From: Burkholderiaceae bacterium
Lineage (GTDB): Bacteria; Pseudomonadota; Gammaproteobacteria; Burkholderiales; Burkholderiaceae
Direction: 5' to 3'
NCBI GenBank assembly: GCA_947374315.1
Contig: CANCBK010000077.1
Location: 1 to 7,375 of the forward strand
Length of the DNA stretch: 7,375 nt
The notes beneath the pieces are model-generated. The model was not told the DNA's origin. It saw only the letters and a list, made by a program, of their open reading frames with translations, and made no database searches. The number at the start of each line of letters is the position of its first letter. The first letter of the stretch is position 1. Shown in pieces: positions 5,687 to 7,375 of this stretch. The translations under genes and the position numbers were made by a program.

Positions 5687-6453
5687 GTCCAGCCGCCATC
5701 CATATTCCAAGCTACGCCACGAACTTCAGAGGCGTCAGGGCCACAGAGAAATACTGCTAGCGCTGCCAATTGCTCTGGAGCCACAAACTGGCCTGAAGGC
5801 TGCTTCTCAGAAACCAAGGCATTTTTAGCCTGCTCGGTAGAAATCCCATCACGCTCTGCTCGTGCATCCACTTGCTTTTGAACCAATGGCGTCAGCACCC
5901 ACCCCGGGCAGATTGCATTGCAAGTAATGCCCGTTTTTGCATTCTCAAGCGCAGTTACTTTGGTTAAACCAACAATCCCATGTTTCGCCGCCACATAAGC
6001 AGATTTTTGAGTCGAACCTACCAGGCCATGAACTGAGGCGATATTGATGATGCGGCCCCAGTTACGTTTTTTCATTCCAGGGAGTGCGTGATGCGATGTA
6101 TAAAAAGCAGAGCTTAAATTGATCGCGATAATCGACTCCCACTTATCCGCCGGAAAGTCCTCAATATTGGCCGTGTACTGAATGCCGGCATTGTTGACCA
6201 AAATATCGAGAGAGCCGAAACGTTTTTCAGTTTGCTTGATGAGGTCCTCGATCTCAACTGGCTTGCTCATGTCTGCGCCATGATACTCAACCTCAACACC
6301 ACAAGCTTTAATTTCAGCAATAGCCGCATCCTTCTCGCCAAAGCCATTAACCATGATGTTGACACCCTGCTTTGCAAGCGCAATAGCCATTGCCAAACCA
6401 ATGCCACTAGTAGAACCGGTTACCAGAGCTGTTTTACCTTTTAATTCAGACAT
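5677..6453 (-). CDS. bdhA: D-3-hydroxybutyrate dehydrogenase
   Basis: A 258-residue short-chain dehydrogenase that interconverts D-3-hydroxybutyrate and acetoacetate with NAD, linking polyhydroxybutyrate or ketone-body use to acetyl-CoA. Visible are the nucleotide motif TGSTSGIG (12-19), NNAG (87-90), and the catalytic set Asn112, Ser140, Tyr153 and Lys157 (YVAAK). Substrate-specific residues known from hydroxybutyrate dehydrogenases are also in place: Gln92 (GIQ), His142 and Lys150 (SVHGLVGSTQK), and a Gln in the TPLVQKQ lid segment (188-194). These set it apart from generic SDR reductases such as FabG. A GAGAGGG ribosome site sits 5 nt before the ATG. It lies 52 bp after the YqaA-family gene on the same strand and may share its transcript. 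No clear terminator separates it from sodB downstream. Confidence 0.93.
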   Translation of the reverse strand: MSELKGKTALVTGSTSGIGLAMAIALAKQGVNIMVNGFGEKDAAIAEIKACGVEVEYHGADMSKPVEIEDLIKQTEKRFGSLDILVNNAGIQYTANIEDFPADKWESIIAINLSSAFYTSHHALPGMKKRNWGRIINIASVHGLVGSTQKSAYVAAKHGIVGLTKVTALENAKTGITCNAICPGWVLTPLVQKQVDARAERDGISTEQAKNALVSEKQPSGQFVAPEQLAALAVFLCGPDASEVRGVAWNMDGGWTAQ

Positions 6454-6505
6454 GCTTGCCCTCTCGAGATATTTACAAGAAAAATATAGGATACAACGGA
6501 AGAAT

Positions 6506-7009
6506 TTAAATTAAATGTAGCCATTGCCCCAATTGGTGCCAAAAGCTACTGGGGATCAGAGTTAGAAGCCAGGTAATGGTGAGGTAGCGTAATAGCTTGC
6601 CGATAAACATATACGCCATACAGGGGGCCCAAGGGAGTCTCAGCCATCCTGCCGCTAGGCAAAGGGGATCACCAAGGCCGGGGAGCCAGGCTAGAACGAG
6701 TATCTTTGGCCCACGCTTCTCAAGCCAACGCTGCATCCTGCCGCCCGTGGGACCTTTAAGTGATTCAAAGCTATTGCGACTCAATAAACCTAGCCACCAA
6801 TCAAACATGCCGCCAAATGTATTGCCTACTGTGGCGATAAGAACGGCCGCCGAAAATAAGTCGGGGTTAAGGGTAATATATCCAAAGAGAATGGGTTCAG
6901 AGCCAACCGGCAGTAAAGTCGCTGAAATGAAGGCGCTGATAAATACTGCTGGCAAACCAACGCTTGGCATGCCAAAGAAATCAAAAAAATGGCTCAGCAT
7001 TTGCTCCAT
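6506..7009 (-). CDS. yqaA: YqaA-family (DedA/VTT-like) inner-membrane protein
   Basis: A 167-residue polytopic membrane protein resembling E. coli YqaA, a small relative of the DedA/SNARE-associated (VTT) family. Conserved segments are SAFISATLLPVGSEPILFG (25-43), the glycine-rich GNTFGG (62-67) followed by DWWLG (70-74), WLPGLGDPLCLAAGWLRLPW (108-127), and GKLLRYL (137-143). The GxGDP loop between re-entrant hydrophobic segments is characteristic. DedA relatives act in lipid flipping and envelope homeostasis; the job of YqaA itself is not established. The start is uncertain: the first ATG has only AGGG about 14 nt upstream, while Met4 has GGAG immediately before it. No in-frame ATG occurs further upstream. 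It may be co-transcribed with the hydroxybutyrate dehydrogenase 52 bp downstream, which does not explain its role. Confidence 0.88.
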   Translation of the reverse strand: MEQMLSHFFDFFGMPSVGLPAVFISAFISATLLPVGSEPILFGYITLNPDLFSAAVLIATVGNTFGGMFDWWLGLLSRNSFESLKGPTGGRMQRWLEKRGPKILVLAWLPGLGDPLCLAAGWLRLPWAPCMAYMFIGKLLRYLTITWLLTLIPSSFWHQLGQWLHLI

Positions 7010-7196
7010 CAGACAATCGCCCTGAATGAAATGATGGTTTGGGGGCTGGTCATCACATCAGTATGCCCCATCAGCGAGAAGTCGTAATACCGAATCCTGA
7101 AATAGCTGCCCATGTTGGATTGCCTACAATAATTGAATCTTGCTTAAACTATGAAGGTAAGCTCATTAATTAACCGTATTTTCTACTTAGACAGAC
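7010..7196. other. Divergent intergenic region
   Basis: These 187 bp separate the minus-strand YqaA-family gene from the plus-strand acyl-CoA dehydrogenase, so both promoters should lie here. The right half is AT-rich, with several TTG-starting hexamers (7115-7145), but none pairs convincingly with a -10 box. No RNA gene, hairpin or credible small ORF was seen. Confidence 0.4.
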
Positions 7197-7375
7197 ATGA
7201 ATCATCCCATTCCAAAGCCGGACCAATATCAGGATATGCGTGAAGCCTTACGCGACCTCTGCGGCAGTTTTGACTCCGCTTACTGGCAAAAGGTGGACCA
7301 TGAGCGAGCCTACCCGGAAGCATTCGTAGATGCCATGGCAAGTGCTGGCTGGCTGGCTGCTTTAATCCCCGAAGA
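7197..7375 (+). CDS. Acyl-CoA dehydrogenase, N-terminal fragment (cut by window end)
   Basis: An open frame of 59 complete codons runs off the right edge. It begins MNHPIPKPDQYQDMREALRD and continues through ERAYPEAFVDAMASAGW to LIPEE. That pattern (an RxYPEAFVDA helix, then AGWLAALIPEE, normally followed by YGG) is the N-terminal helical domain of acyl-CoA dehydrogenases, FAD enzymes that make the alpha,beta double bond in acyl-CoA oxidation. Family members are usually about 380-400 residues, so most of the gene, including the catalytic base and the FAD site, is outside the window. An in-frame TAG at 7188-7190 makes the ATG at 7197 the earliest start. It has no clear ribosome site, and Met14 (7236) remains possible. 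Substrate range cannot be judged. Confidence 0.82.
   Translation, partial: MNHPIPKPDQYQDMREALRDLCGSFDSAYWQKVDHERAYPEAFVDAMASAGWLAALIPE

Noticed and set aside
6597..7025. 142-codon plus-strand open frame opposite the YqaA-family gene
   Set aside because: The minus-strand protein has strong family motifs and membrane segments; the plus-strand product is low-complexity and resembles nothing.
7151..7243. 30-codon ORF starting at ATG 7151
   Set aside because: It overlaps the acyl-CoA dehydrogenase start out of frame and has no recognisable content.

Overview
The window reads as chromosomal DNA of a betaproteobacterium in the Burkholderiaceae, most likely a small-genome freshwater type such as Polynucleobacter. 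The grounds are moderate GC content, a strict OxyR, a D-3-hydroxybutyrate dehydrogenase of the polyhydroxybutyrate-storing kind, a YqaA-type membrane protein, and an acyl-CoA dehydrogenase N-terminus typical of this family. This assignment comes from recognising proteins, not from a database search. Genes are tightly packed, and I see no tRNA or rRNA gene, insertion sequence, CRISPR array or phage gene.

Layout. At 32-1132 (minus) lies an Old Yellow Enzyme flavin reductase (nemA-like), and upstream of it at 1213-2160 (minus) oxyR. A 140-bp AT-rich divergent promoter region separates oxyR from a plus-strand cluster. That cluster holds rubrerythrin (2301-2807), a 55-residue rubredoxin (2849-3016) and an FAD/NAD rubredoxin reductase that probably starts at a TTG codon (3084-4253). 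A perfect 24-bp palindrome at 4282-4305 ends this cluster and also the convergent minus-strand pair sodB (4959-5537) and a short PuuD-family membrane protein (4328-4921). Further upstream on the minus strand are 3-hydroxybutyrate dehydrogenase (5677-6453) and a YqaA-family membrane protein (6506-7009). After a 187-bp divergent gap, an acyl-CoA dehydrogenase (7197 onward, plus) runs off the window edge.

How the genes fit together. The first three quarters looks like an oxidative-stress neighbourhood. Iron superoxide dismutase turns superoxide into hydrogen peroxide. Rubrerythrin can reduce the peroxide to water, with electrons passing from NAD(P)H through the FAD reductase and rubredoxin. OxyR, which keeps both redox cysteines, is divergent from that chain and probably controls it. 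The Old Yellow Enzyme downstream of oxyR would deal with reactive electrophiles. The membrane protein behind sodB is the least understood member. The right end (hydroxybutyrate dehydrogenase, acyl-CoA dehydrogenase) is ordinary storage and fatty-acid metabolism.
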